DNA of 64,000 nucleotides from contig NZ_JAUSXK010000001.1 in assembly GCF_030815955.1 (NCBI RefSeq), positions 2,542,001 to 2,606,000 of the forward strand. The letters run 5' to 3'. Shown here in pieces: positions 1-7,258 of the stretch. Positions within the stretch are counted from its first letter, which is position 1. Each line of letters begins with the position of its first letter. The stretch is from Microbacterium murale (GTDB lineage: Bacteria; Actinomycetota; Actinomycetes; Actinomycetales; Microbacteriaceae). A model generated the notes under the pieces. The model was not told the origin of the DNA and searched no databases. It worked only from the letters and a program-made list of their open reading frames with translations. Position numbers and translations under genes: made by a program.

Positions 1-137
1 ACATCCACTTCACCAAGGACGTCTTCCGAGACGACGGCACCATCACGAAGCCCGACACCGAGGAATTCCTGCGTGCGTACATGACGGAGTTCCGAGAGCA
101 CATCCAACGCGTGCTGACGGTACTGCCCCGGCAGTGA
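1..137 (+). CDS. C-terminal fragment of an unidentified protein, cut by window edge
   Basis: An open frame enters from the left edge (first full codon at base 3) and ends with TGA at 135-137, giving 44 residues. The tail is charged and helical in character, ending RVLTVLPRQ. It resembles the C-terminal helix of NAD(P)H-dependent FMN-reductase-type flavodoxin-fold proteins, but this is only an impression from a short piece. Only the 3' end is visible, so no start, motif or domain can be judged. It runs in the same direction as the oxidase gene 52 bases downstream. Confidence 0.5.
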   Translation, partial: IHFTKDVFRDDGTITKPDTEEFLRAYMTEFREHIQRVLTVLPRQ

Positions 138-189
138 CGCGCAGCGTCATCTGAACCTGGACAGCTGATCGCCACGGCATGATGGTCGG

Positions 190-1467
190 ATGGCAATCAG
201 CAACTGGGCGGGCAACGTCGTCTTCACCCCGACGGACGTGCTGCGCGCCCGAGATATCGCCGAGGCGCAGCAGCTCGTCGCGAATGCCCCTCGGATCAGA
301 GCGCTGGGCACCGGTCATTCCTTCAACGACATCGCCGACGCTCCGCAACTCATCTCGCTCCAGGATGTCGCGTCACCGTTCGAGCTGGATGAGACGGCGC
401 GCACCGTCACCGTACCTGGTGCCGCCCCGTACGGCGCGGTCGCAGCATTCCTGCAGGAGCACGGCTGGGCGCTGCACAACCTCGGCTCGTTGCCGCACAT
501 CTCGGTCGCGGGAGCCACCGCCACGGCGACGCACGGTTCCGGAGACCGTAACGGCGTGCTGTCGACCGCCGTGCGGGGAATCGAACGGATCGGCGCTGAT
601 GGAGAACTGACATGGGTGCGTGCCGGAGAGCCCGATTTCAACGGCAGCGTCGTCGCTCTCGGGGCACTCGGTGTCATCACGCGCATCACCCTCGCGATCG
701 AACCCACGTATGACATGACGCAGCAGGTCTACACCGGCCTGCGGTGGGACACCTTCCTCGACGAGTTCGACGAGATCATGGGTGCCGCATACAGCGTCAG
801 CGTGCTCGGCCGATGGGGCGGGCCGACTCTCTCGACTCTCTGGCTCAAGAACCGCGCCCTCACGCCTCAGGCCGAGACCGCGGATGCTGCGCCGCAGCTC
901 TTCGGCGGTGATCGAGTCACGGCCGAAGTGCACGCCATCATCACCGGCGACGCACCGGATGACAACATGACGCCGCTCGGCACGCGCGGTGCATGGTCGA
1001 CGAGGCTCGCGCATTTCCGTTACGACCGTGCCCCGAGCGCCGGCGGCGACGAGATCCAGTCCGAGTTCTTCGTGCCGCGGGCGGTTGCGGTCGACGCTCT
1101 GCAGGCGATCCGCCCGCTCGGTGAGCGGATCGACCCGCTGCTGCACGTGAGCGAGTTCCGCACCTTCGCGGGGGATGACCTGTGGCTCAGCGGTGGGGAA
1201 GGCGGCGGACGCGTCGCCATCCACTTCACCTGGAAGCAACGTCCGGCGGAGGTCGCCGCCATTCTGCCGGAGATCGAGGCAGCGCTGAGACCGTTCACAC
1301 CACGGTCGCATTGGGGCAAGGTGTACTCGGACGGGTTCGACCAGGCCGCCGGCTTCCATCGCCTCAGTGACTTCGCAGCGCTGGCCGCACGAGTCGACCC
1401 CGAGGGGAAGTTCCGCAACCACCACCTCGACCGCGTGCTGACGATCAGTGGTTCCGAAGCGCCTTGA
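190..1467 (+). CDS. FAD-binding oxidase, alditol oxidase / sugar-lactone oxidase family
   Basis: A 425-aa protein of the VAO/PCMH flavoprotein family. The N-terminal FAD-binding segment has GTGHSFNDIA (about residues 40-49) and ATATHGSGD (about 111-119), the usual pyrophosphate and flavin contacts. The C-terminus carries HWGKVY and DPEGKFRNHHL, typical of the D-arabinono-lactone oxidase/alditol oxidase branch. Family members oxidise a polyol or aldonolactone with O2, releasing H2O2, in the cytoplasm; the substrate here cannot be read from sequence. The ATG at 190 follows a CATGAT box by six bases, which fits a leaderless transcript. Its 3' end overlaps the opposing Rho-N gene by 23 bases. Confidence 0.85.
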   Translation: MAISNWAGNVVFTPTDVLRARDIAEAQQLVANAPRIRALGTGHSFNDIADAPQLISLQDVASPFELDETARTVTVPGAAPYGAVAAFLQEHGWALHNLGSLPHISVAGATATATHGSGDRNGVLSTAVRGIERIGADGELTWVRAGEPDFNGSVVALGALGVITRITLAIEPTYDMTQQVYTGLRWDTFLDEFDEIMGAAYSVSVLGRWGGPTLSTLWLKNRALTPQAETADAAPQLFGGDRVTAEVHAIITGDAPDDNMTPLGTRGAWSTRLAHFRYDRAPSAGGDEIQSEFFVPRAVAVDALQAIRPLGERIDPLLHVSEFRTFAGDDLWLSGGEGGGRVAIHFTWKQRPAEVAAILPEIEAALRPFTPRSHWGKVYSDGFDQAAGFHRLSDFAALAARVDPEGKFRNHHLDRVLTISGSEAP

Positions 1468-1717
1468 TCAGTTCGGACTTCCGCTTCTTCGAGTAGCCGG
1501 AGAGGCCGAGTTCCTTCGATCGTTTTCGCAACCTGTCGACCGTCCAGTCCTCGTAGTCGCCGGCCTCACCGCCGCGGCGGCCGACCTCTGACCGCCCACG
1601 TTTCGTTCCTCCCGTGGCGTTCGAGATGCGCGCGGCCTTCTCCTTCGAGGCGCCATCGTCGCGAAGCTCCTCATAGAGTTCCGGGTCCTTGAGTCGTGAA
1701 TTCGCGCCACGTGGCAT
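1445..1717 (-). CDS. Small Rho-N (Rho termination factor N-terminal) domain protein
   Basis: A 90-aa basic protein. Residues about 57-90 (YEDWTVDRLRKRSKELGLSG onward) match the SAP-like Rho-N fold, a small nucleic-acid-binding helical domain; the first half (NSRLKDPELYEELRDDG) resembles the short companion region common in actinobacterial proteins of this kind. A longer frame exists, but the ATG at 1717 is preceded by a very strong AAGGAGGAG ribosome site, which settles the start. The gene is last in a minus-strand run after the CBS and CinA genes, separated from CinA by an 83-bp gap filled with a hexanucleotide repeat. It overlaps the oxidase gene tail to tail. Function unknown; nucleic-acid binding is inferred. 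Confidence 0.75.
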   Translation of the reverse strand: MPRGANSRLKDPELYEELRDDGASKEKAARISNATGGTKRGRSEVGRRGGEAGDYEDWTVDRLRKRSKELGLSGYSKKRKSELIKALRNH

Positions 1718-1729
1718 GGTTCTCCTCCT

Positions 1730-1795
<66 letters not shown>

Positions 1796-1800
1796 GCGCG

Positions 1801-2319
1801 TCAAGTGGAGCGGTGGAAACGGGCACCGACGTGATCGAGCTGGCGGGTGAAGCCCTCTGCGTGCGCACGTAACAGGCGGACGCCTGCAGCGATCGTCGCG
1901 GTTAGCACAGCATCCGGGTCGCCCTGGAGTCGGAGGTGTTCGTGCCCGCTTTGATGCTGGACTGCCCAACCCAGATACACCGTTCCTGGAGCGTGACCGT
2001 CTTCGGGATCCGGCCCTCCCACACCGGTTGTCGCGACGCAGACGTCAGCGGCGAAAAGATCGAGGCCGCCGACAGCCAGCTGCTCTGCGCATTCCGCGGA
2101 GCACGGGTCGACTCCCGGTGCCACGTGGAGCAGGTGCTGCTTGACATCGGTCATATACGCGACGATGCCTCCGGCGAACCATCTGCTGGCCTCCTCGCCG
2201 GCACCGATCGCGTGCGCGAGGCCGCCGGAAGTGAGTGACTCGACGACCGCGATGCGAAGACCATGGGCGCGAGCCAGCTCACTGAGATGGTCGATGTCTG
2301 TGGATTGATTATCGGGCAC
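1801..2319 (-). CDS. pncC: CinA-family nicotinamide-nucleotide amidohydrolase
   Basis: A 172-aa stand-alone CinA C-terminal domain, the usual length for PncC. It shows the family signatures AVVESLTSGGL (Ser28 the likely nucleophile), a lysine at 60 in DVKQHLL and the glycine-rich loop ATTGVGGPDPEDGHAPGTVY near residues 95-114. PncC deamidates nicotinamide mononucleotide to nicotinate mononucleotide in pyridine-nucleotide recycling. The start is GTG at 2319, with a weak AGGGG five bases upstream. It begins nine bases after the stop of the CBS gene, so the two are probably co-transcribed. Family assignment is firm; activity is by family. Confidence 0.88.
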   Translation of the reverse strand: MPDNQSTDIDHLSELARAHGLRIAVVESLTSGGLAHAIGAGEEASRWFAGGIVAYMTDVKQHLLHVAPGVDPCSAECAEQLAVGGLDLFAADVCVATTGVGGPDPEDGHAPGTVYLGWAVQHQSGHEHLRLQGDPDAVLTATIAAGVRLLRAHAEGFTRQLDHVGARFHRST

Positions 2320-2328
2320 TGCTGGCCC

Positions 2329-2742
2329 CTAGCGAGAGATGCTCTCGACAGTCACGCCGGTCGTCTCGGCGGTCAGAGACCGCGCGACGTCGGCCTGACT
2401 GATGATGCCGACAAGCAGGTGGTCTTCGATCACGGGCAGGCGGCGGATCTGATGCTCCTGCATCTTCTCGAGGGCGATGCGGATGTCATCCGATGCGTCG
2501 ACGGTGATCGGCTTGCCCTGTGCGAGCGCTCTTGAGGGGGTGCTCTCGGGGTCGAGGCCTTCGGCGACGGCTCTGACGACGATGTCACGGTCGGTGAGCA
2601 TTCCCTTGAGCTTCCTGTCCTCGCCGCAGATCGGCAGTGCGCCGACGTTCAACTCGGACATCAGGGATGCCGCGATGCTGAGTGAGTCGTTCTCGCCGAT
2701 GCACCGTGGTGCAGGGGTCATGATGTCCCGCGTCAGCGTCAT
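2329..2742 (-). CDS. Tandem CBS-domain protein
   Basis: A 137-aa protein made only of two CBS motifs: MTPAPRCIGENDSL...LTDRDIV (about residues 8-56) and PITVDASDDI...GIISQADV (about 76-122). CBS pairs bind adenine nucleotides and act as energy or redox sensors; stand-alone forms are often stress-linked. The ATG at 2742 has GAGGA eight bases upstream. It heads the minus-strand run CBS-CinA-Rho-N. Partner unknown. Confidence 0.85.
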   Translation of the reverse strand: MTLTRDIMTPAPRCIGENDSLSIAASLMSELNVGALPICGEDRKLKGMLTDRDIVVRAVAEGLDPESTPSRALAQGKPITVDASDDIRIALEKMQEHQIRRLPVIEDHLLVGIISQADVARSLTAETTGVTVESISR

Positions 2743-2830
2743 GCTCTTGTTCCTCTCGTCGTATGAACTCAGTTCGCCGTCACGATAGATCGTGGTCGAC
2801 GTGGCAGCGGAGGGGGTTGACAGTTCCGCG

Positions 2831-3328
2831 TCAGCCGTCTTTCACCTCGAGTCCGGCGTCCGACGCGTCATGTGTGTCGTCGGTGTAGTCGGGTCGGGCC
2901 GGCTGCGGCGGCTGATCATCGAGCTCTCCGCCCTCGCGTCCGCCGAAGGGTCGGCCATGGTCGGCGAACTCCTCCCTGGCGAACACCAGCGTCCAGGGAC
3001 CCGCCGTGAACCGTGCGCCGGTACGGAGGATCTCCGAGCGATCGCCGCCGTCGGTCTCGGCAGACAATGGATTCGCGTTCATCTCTCCCATGCCGTGCAG
3101 CGTGAGCACGTACTCGTCCCGCTCGTCGTGCGTGATCGTCGCATGCACCGGGTCGGTGTCGGCAAGACGGAGTTCGTTGCCTTCGGCACCACCGATGCGC
3201 ACCGTATCGGTGGTGATGTGGTGCACGGAGCGGTCGTCCTCGCGCGAGATGAGCAGTCGCGGGTCTCCGGCGCCCCACTCGGCGTGTGTCGTGGTCGGCT
3301 TGTACCCGGGCGCAGTCTGGTCGGTCAT
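2831..3328 (-). CDS. FHA-domain protein
   Basis: About 165 aa. The centre (VRIGGAEGNELRLADTDPVH, then ATITHDERDEYVLTLHGMG) follows the forkhead-associated pattern of RIG-core, phosphothreonine loop and HATI strand, though the classic Ser-x-x-His is reduced to DPVHATI. FHA domains bind phosphothreonine in partner proteins and often work with Ser/Thr kinases. The C-terminal ~40 residues are acidic and probably disordered. The ATG at 3328 has GAAGGGA well placed; an in-frame GTG at 3349 would add seven residues but lacks a site. No kinase is adjacent. Confidence 0.7.
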   Translation of the reverse strand: MTDQTAPGYKPTTTHAEWGAGDPRLLISREDDRSVHHITTDTVRIGGAEGNELRLADTDPVHATITHDERDEYVLTLHGMGEMNANPLSAETDGGDRSEILRTGARFTAGPWTLVFAREEFADHGRPFGGREGGELDDQPPQPARPDYTDDTHDASDAGLEVKDG

Positions 3329-3415
3329 GTCCGGTCCCTTCGAACTCACTGGAACCGTAAGGCTATGTCGTCGCGAAATCGACGACGAGGGCCTTGACCA
3401 TAGACGTACTCGGGA

Positions 3416-3730
3416 CTAGACGTCTGATTTCTGAACGTCTTCCGGCACCAGCGTGATGCCTCCGCTCGAGTTCGCAGAGTTCGCCATCGTCGTGATCCAT
3501 TCGGCACTCAGCGCCGGGGGTTCCGGTTCATCGAATACGAAGCGCAGCGGGATCGAGGGATGCAGCCAGATCGTGGAGCGACCGGGATGCTCGGTCTCCG
3601 GGTGCCTCCACGAGAGCGTGAAGCTCTCATTGCGACGCAGCTTCGTGGCGATGACGACCTTGAGGTGCGCGAGGGCACGGTCTTCCACAGGGATCGGGTC
3701 GGCGGAGCCGCCGTAGTAGAGCATGCCCAT
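3416..3730 (-). CDS. Small DUF7882-type protein, copy 1
   Basis: A 104-aa protein beginning MGMLYYGG and containing VEDRALAHLKVVIATKLRRN and FTLSWRHPE, the pattern of the small actinobacterial family often mislabelled ATP-dependent DNA ligase. The gene at 3809 is a clear paralogue, with EDRALLHMQLVISAKLRR and FAFSWRED. The two are divergent with starts 78 bp apart. On the minus strand TAGCGT (3737-3742) ends six bases before the ATG, so this mRNA is probably leaderless, whereas copy 2 has a ribosome site. No catalytic motif is recognisable and function is unknown. Confidence 0.72.
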   Translation of the reverse strand: MGMLYYGGSADPIPVEDRALAHLKVVIATKLRRNESFTLSWRHPETEHPGRSTIWLHPSIPLRFVFDEPEPPALSAEWITTMANSANSSGGITLVPEDVQKSDV

Positions 3731-3808
3731 ACGACTACGCTAGCGACAGGACATCGGATTAGACAGCTCATGAGCTGCTGGATATCTCACACAGGAGGTC
3801 GTGATCGC

Positions 3809-4159
3809 ATGGGCAAGTTCATCTACGAGGGCGGCGTCAAGGTCGAGATCGAAGACCGCGCACTGCTGCACATGCAGCTCGTGATCAGTGCGAAGCTGCG
3901 ACGAGGCGAGCCTTTCGCATTCAGCTGGCGCGAAGATGCCAGCGTGGGCGGTGGCCGCACCACGGTGTGGGTGCATCCGGGTAGCTCGATCGTCTACAAG
4001 TACTACGGCGGGCGACAGCCTTCGGTGAATCGTGCATGGGTCGAAGCGCTCGCTTTCACTGCGAACTCTCCGTCTGGCCTCTATCTCGTCCCGGAGCCTG
4101 CCGACAACGGAGAAGCCCCTGGCACCGCAGAGATGTCGACGGTCCCTCCGATCAGCTGA
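3809..4159 (+). CDS. Small DUF7882-type protein, copy 2
   Basis: A 116-aa paralogue of the divergent gene upstream: MGKFIYEGG, EDRALLHMQLVISAKLRRGE, FAFSWRED, TTVWVHPGS and an NSPSGLYLVPE motif near the end. The start is fixed by AGGAGG at 3793-3798. The last 79 bases lie antisense to the 3' end of surE. Function unknown; the family is widespread in Microbacteriaceae and frequently misannotated as DNA ligase because of chance similarity. No ligase motifs are present. Confidence 0.75.
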   Translation: MGKFIYEGGVKVEIEDRALLHMQLVISAKLRRGEPFAFSWREDASVGGGRTTVWVHPGSSIVYKYYGGRQPSVNRAWVEALAFTANSPSGLYLVPEPADNGEAPGTAEMSTVPPIS

Positions 4160-4902
4160 TCCCCGACATCGATGCGGCGCTCTGTGACCGAGTCGACGCT
4201 CGTCATGGTGACCCATCCCTCGGAAAGGCATGCGGCGTCGCTGTCTGCTGTCGGGACGTTCGGAAGCTCTTCGACAGCCAGGCGCACATAGCTCTCGTCG
4301 CTCTCTGCCACGGTCGTCTGCACGATGCCGAACGGAGCCAGCGTGCACTGGCGGATGCCGAGGGGATCGGGCCGGTTCGGGGCGTTGACGTTCAAGGCCG
4401 TACCGCGCGGTTGCGCTGTCAACAGGGGAAGCAGCTCGATGGCTGCCCGGGCGGCGACATCCCAGTGGAACGAGTGCGGGTTCATGCCGACGTCAAGTGA
4501 CACCGCCATGGCCCAGGCCCCGTTCAAGGCGCCGGTGAGAGCGGCGCCGACCGTGCCGGAGTGCAGGATCGCCCGTCCGACGTTGGCGCCGTGGTTCACG
4601 CCGGACAGCACCACGTCCGGCGCAGTCCCGAACGCTCCCCGCGCGGCGATCATGGCGATCAACCCCGGTCCTCCGTGCACGGCGAACGCGGGCACGTCAG
4701 GCAGCGCATCCAGAGTGCGTCGATCGACCGCTATGCGTCCGTCGGACTCACTCGCCATGATCGATGCGCTCGACCCGCTCGACTGGGCCGCGGGCGCCGC
4801 GATGGTGACGTCGAGGCCGGCCTGTGCTGCAGCATCCGCCAGCGCCACGAGGCCAGCGGCGTCGATTCCGTCGTCGTTCGTGATCAGAGCGCGGTGCGTC
4901 AT
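4081..4902 (-). CDS. surE: 5'/3'-nucleotidase SurE
   Basis: A 273-aa SurE. The N-terminal LITNDDGIDAAGL supplies the metal-binding Asp pair (Asp10, Asp11), PAAQSSGSSASI the phosphate-site serines and SGVNHGANVGRAILHSGTVGAA the conserved Asn and active-site loop. SurE dephosphorylates nucleoside monophosphates and short polyphosphates, usually in stress or stationary phase. The ATG overlaps the stop of the pfkB-type gene (ATGA), indicating translational coupling. Its 3' end runs 79 bases under the opposing DUF7882 gene, which is unusual in this otherwise lightly overlapping region. Confidence 0.9.
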   Translation of the reverse strand: MTHRALITNDDGIDAAGLVALADAAAQAGLDVTIAAPAAQSSGSSASIMASESDGRIAVDRRTLDALPDVPAFAVHGGPGLIAMIAARGAFGTAPDVVLSGVNHGANVGRAILHSGTVGAALTGALNGAWAMAVSLDVGMNPHSFHWDVAARAAIELLPLLTAQPRGTALNVNAPNRPDPLGIRQCTLAPFGIVQTTVAESDESYVRLAVEELPNVPTADSDAACLSEGWVTMTSVDSVTERRIDVGDQLIGGTVDISAVPGASPLSAGSGTR

Positions 4903-5897
4903 GGTTCCTCCGTCTCGGCCAGCGCCGCCAACCCATCCGGGCTGACTCGTCCCTGCGGCATCTCCGCATCCGCATCGAACTGGGGAAGCTCCCGCACCTG
5001 GACACTTTCACGCAGTTGCACTATCGCCTCTGCATCGCCCGTGCCGAGTCCGTGACGGGTGACGTTGAGCGCGCCAGCGGCCGCACCGAGGCTGACGGCA
5101 TCACGCAGACTCTCACCGCGGATGAGTGCCGCGACCACTCCCGCCGTGAGCGAGTCTCCGGCGCCGCGGGTCTCGTTCTCCTCGAAACGCGGCAGGGACA
5201 CCTCGATGACGCCGTGCTCATCAAGCAGCAGCAGCGGTTCGGATGCCCGCGTCACGATGACTGCGCCTGCCCCCTGCTCGCGGAGATGTTGCATGGCGTG
5301 GGTGATCTCCGGCACAGACGGCTCGCGCACGAGTCCATCGGAGCGCAACTCCTCATGGCTGACCTTGAGCACATCGATGCCGCCCTCGACGACCGCCCGC
5401 AGTCGTTCGCCAGCGAGATCGGCGATGACGGAGCGCCCTTCACCACGCAGGTCGATCGCGAGGCGGCGGTAGATGTCCGCCGGCACCGTCGCATCACCCG
5501 CCGGGCCGCTCAGCAGCACGGCTGTCGATTCGGCGCTGCTGCGCAGTACCGCACCGTAGAGATCGTCCTGTTCGTGGCGGCCGATGGCATCGCCCTCCTC
5601 CTCGGCGATCACGTTCCGCTGTCCCTCACGGCGATCGTGCACGTATGCGGATCCGCGTCCCTCTCGCTCGACGGCGACGACGGTGATCTCCTCGTCCTCC
5701 AGCAGGTGCCTCAGCGTCCGGCCGATCTCGCCGCTCAGCACGCAGCACATCGTCACCGAGACACCGAGCCTGCGCAGCATCCGGGCCTGCCAGACTCCCT
5801 GTCCACCGGCGTGCACGTGGATCTCGGAACCCTGTGGGTGATCTTCGACGGTCACCGTCAGTGTCGGGGACGGGGCGAGGATCGTCACGTCGCTCAT
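4899..5897 (-). CDS. PfkB-family sugar kinase (1-phosphofructokinase/tagatose-6-P kinase type)
   Basis: A 332-aa ribokinase-fold kinase. GGQGVWQARMLRRLG (about residues 31-45) corresponds to the first PfkB signature and TRGAGDSLTAGVVAAL near residue 245 contains the GAGD anion hole with the catalytic Asp. The family transfers phosphate from ATP to a sugar or sugar phosphate; the N-terminal layout is closest to LacC/FruK-like kinases, but the substrate is unknown. The ATG at 5897 has AAGGGA in place; a longer frame upstream lacks a site. It is coupled to surE by a four-base overlap. Confidence 0.82.
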   Translation of the reverse strand: MSDVTILAPSPTLTVTVEDHPQGSEIHVHAGGQGVWQARMLRRLGVSVTMCCVLSGEIGRTLRHLLEDEEITVVAVEREGRGSAYVHDRREGQRNVIAEEEGDAIGRHEQDDLYGAVLRSSAESTAVLLSGPAGDATVPADIYRRLAIDLRGEGRSVIADLAGERLRAVVEGGIDVLKVSHEELRSDGLVREPSVPEITHAMQHLREQGAGAVIVTRASEPLLLLDEHGVIEVSLPRFEENETRGAGDSLTAGVVAALIRGESLRDAVSLGAAAGALNVTRHGLGTGDAEAIVQLRESVQVRELPQFDADAEMPQGRVSPDGLAALAETEEP

Positions 5898-6066
5898 GGT
5901 CGTTCCCTTCTTTCGCTGCTCTCGCATCCTCTCGCCGAGGCAGGCGCAAAGCCGCCCCGTTGACATGGGCGCGCAATCGCACTAGCCCGCCGGTGTGTCA
6001 ACCCCCTTGGCAGGGGTGCAGAAGTGAAGGAGTGTCGAATCACACTCGACCGAGAGAGGAGATCAG

Positions 6067-6945
6067 ATGCACACCGAAGACCCCCGCTATGCACACCCGA
6101 ACGAGGGTTTCCCTGCCCAGCAGCAGGACCAGCCGGGTCAGACCGAGCTGATGCGACCGACACCCGATCACGGTGAGGACAGCTATGAGGGGCACGGGCG
6201 ATTGACCGGAAGGCACGCGCTGATCACCGGCGGCGACTCCGGAATCGGTCGTGCGGTCGCCATCGCCTTCGCCCGTGAAGGCGCGGACGTCGCGATCGTC
6301 CATATGCCGGAGGAGCAGGAGGATGCTGACGAGACGCTGCGTCTTGTTCGAGAAGCGGGCCGCACCGGCCTCAGCATCGCCGGTGACGTGCGCGACGAGG
6401 AATTCGCCACCGAGTGCGTGCTCGAGTCTCGACGAGCGCTCGGCGACCTCGACATCCTCGTCCTGAACGCCGGCTATCAGCACGATGTCCCCGGCCTCGC
6501 GCATCTGGACACCGAGGCCATGCGTCGGGTGTTCGACACCAACCTCGCCGGGATGATCTTCTCCGCCCGGGCAGCCTTCCCCAATCTCCAGCCCGGCTCC
6601 AGCATCATCGTCACCGCTTCCATCCAGTCTTTCGAACCGTCACCGGGACTGATCGACTACGCGATGACGAAGGCGGCTCAGGTCGCGTTCGTGAAGGCGC
6701 TCGCCGAAGAAGCGGGGCCTCGGGGCGTGCGCGTGAACGCGGTGGCTCCCGGTCCGATATGGACGCCGCTGATCCCCGGCACCGGATGGGACGACGACAA
6801 GATCCGCAACTTCGGTGCGGACACGCCGCTGGGACGGGCAGGGCAGCCCGCAGAACTGGCCGGCGCCTATGTATACCTCGCTTCAGGCGAGTCATCTTAT
6901 GTATCCGGCGCTGTTCTGCCGGTGACTGGAGGAAAGTCGCTATGA
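6067..6945 (+). CDS. SDR-family oxidoreductase, general stress protein 39 type
   Basis: A 292-aa extended-tail SDR. About 48 residues of polar N-terminus precede the Rossmann motif TGGDSGIGRA; NAGYQ, the catalytic Ser in VTASIQ and the YxxxK in DYAMTKAAQ follow, and the end VSGAVLPVTGGKSL is typical. The polar leader and order match the GSP39/YghA group of NAD(P)-dependent dehydrogenases induced by stress. GAGAGGAG lies just upstream of the ATG. The stop overlaps the next gene by four bases. Confidence 0.85.
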   Translation: MHTEDPRYAHPNEGFPAQQQDQPGQTELMRPTPDHGEDSYEGHGRLTGRHALITGGDSGIGRAVAIAFAREGADVAIVHMPEEQEDADETLRLVREAGRTGLSIAGDVRDEEFATECVLESRRALGDLDILVLNAGYQHDVPGLAHLDTEAMRRVFDTNLAGMIFSARAAFPNLQPGSSIIVTASIQSFEPSPGLIDYAMTKAAQVAFVKALAEEAGPRGVRVNAVAPGPIWTPLIPGTGWDDDKIRNFGADTPLGRAGQPAELAGAYVYLASGESSYVSGAVLPVTGGKSL

Positions 6946-7253
6946 CGATCGCAGCCCCTGAGCCCCCGAGATCCAACGCGGCGACCTGGGAGGTCATCCC
7001 TCTCGGACGCGGTGCGTGGCGGATCAGCGACGGCTCGAGAAAGCAGACGGATCCGGGACGCCTCGTGGCGTACGTCGATCGCAATGAGACGGGCACCCTC
7101 GAGGTGCTCTGGTTGCGCAGCCCCTGCCCGACCCGCTCCAGGTACCGCAATCTCGAGGAGCTCCTGGCCGATCTCGACACCGCCGTGGCAGCGGGTGTGA
7201 ACCCCTCCCGGGGGACGAGGCCGAACGAGATTCCGCATTTCCCGCCCGCGTGA
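6942..7253 (+). CDS. Conserved hypothetical protein coupled to the SDR
   Basis: A 103-aa protein whose ATG overlaps the SDR stop (ATGA). It contains WEVIPLGRGAWRISDGSR and a later GTLEVLWLRSP strand with RYRNLEELLADLDTAV, which suggests a small alpha/beta fold. I do not recognise the family. The tight coupling argues for joint expression with the SDR, and it ends five bases before the convergent helR stop. Confidence 0.7.
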   Translation: MTIAAPEPPRSNAATWEVIPLGRGAWRISDGSRKQTDPGRLVAYVDRNETGTLEVLWLRSPCPTRSRYRNLEELLADLDTAVAAGVNPSRGTRPNEIPHFPPA

Positions 7254-7258
7254 TCTGA

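Noticed and set aside
3416..4159. DUF7882 genes as ATP-dependent DNA ligases
   Set aside because: They are ~105-116 aa with no KxDG motif; the name is a database artefact.
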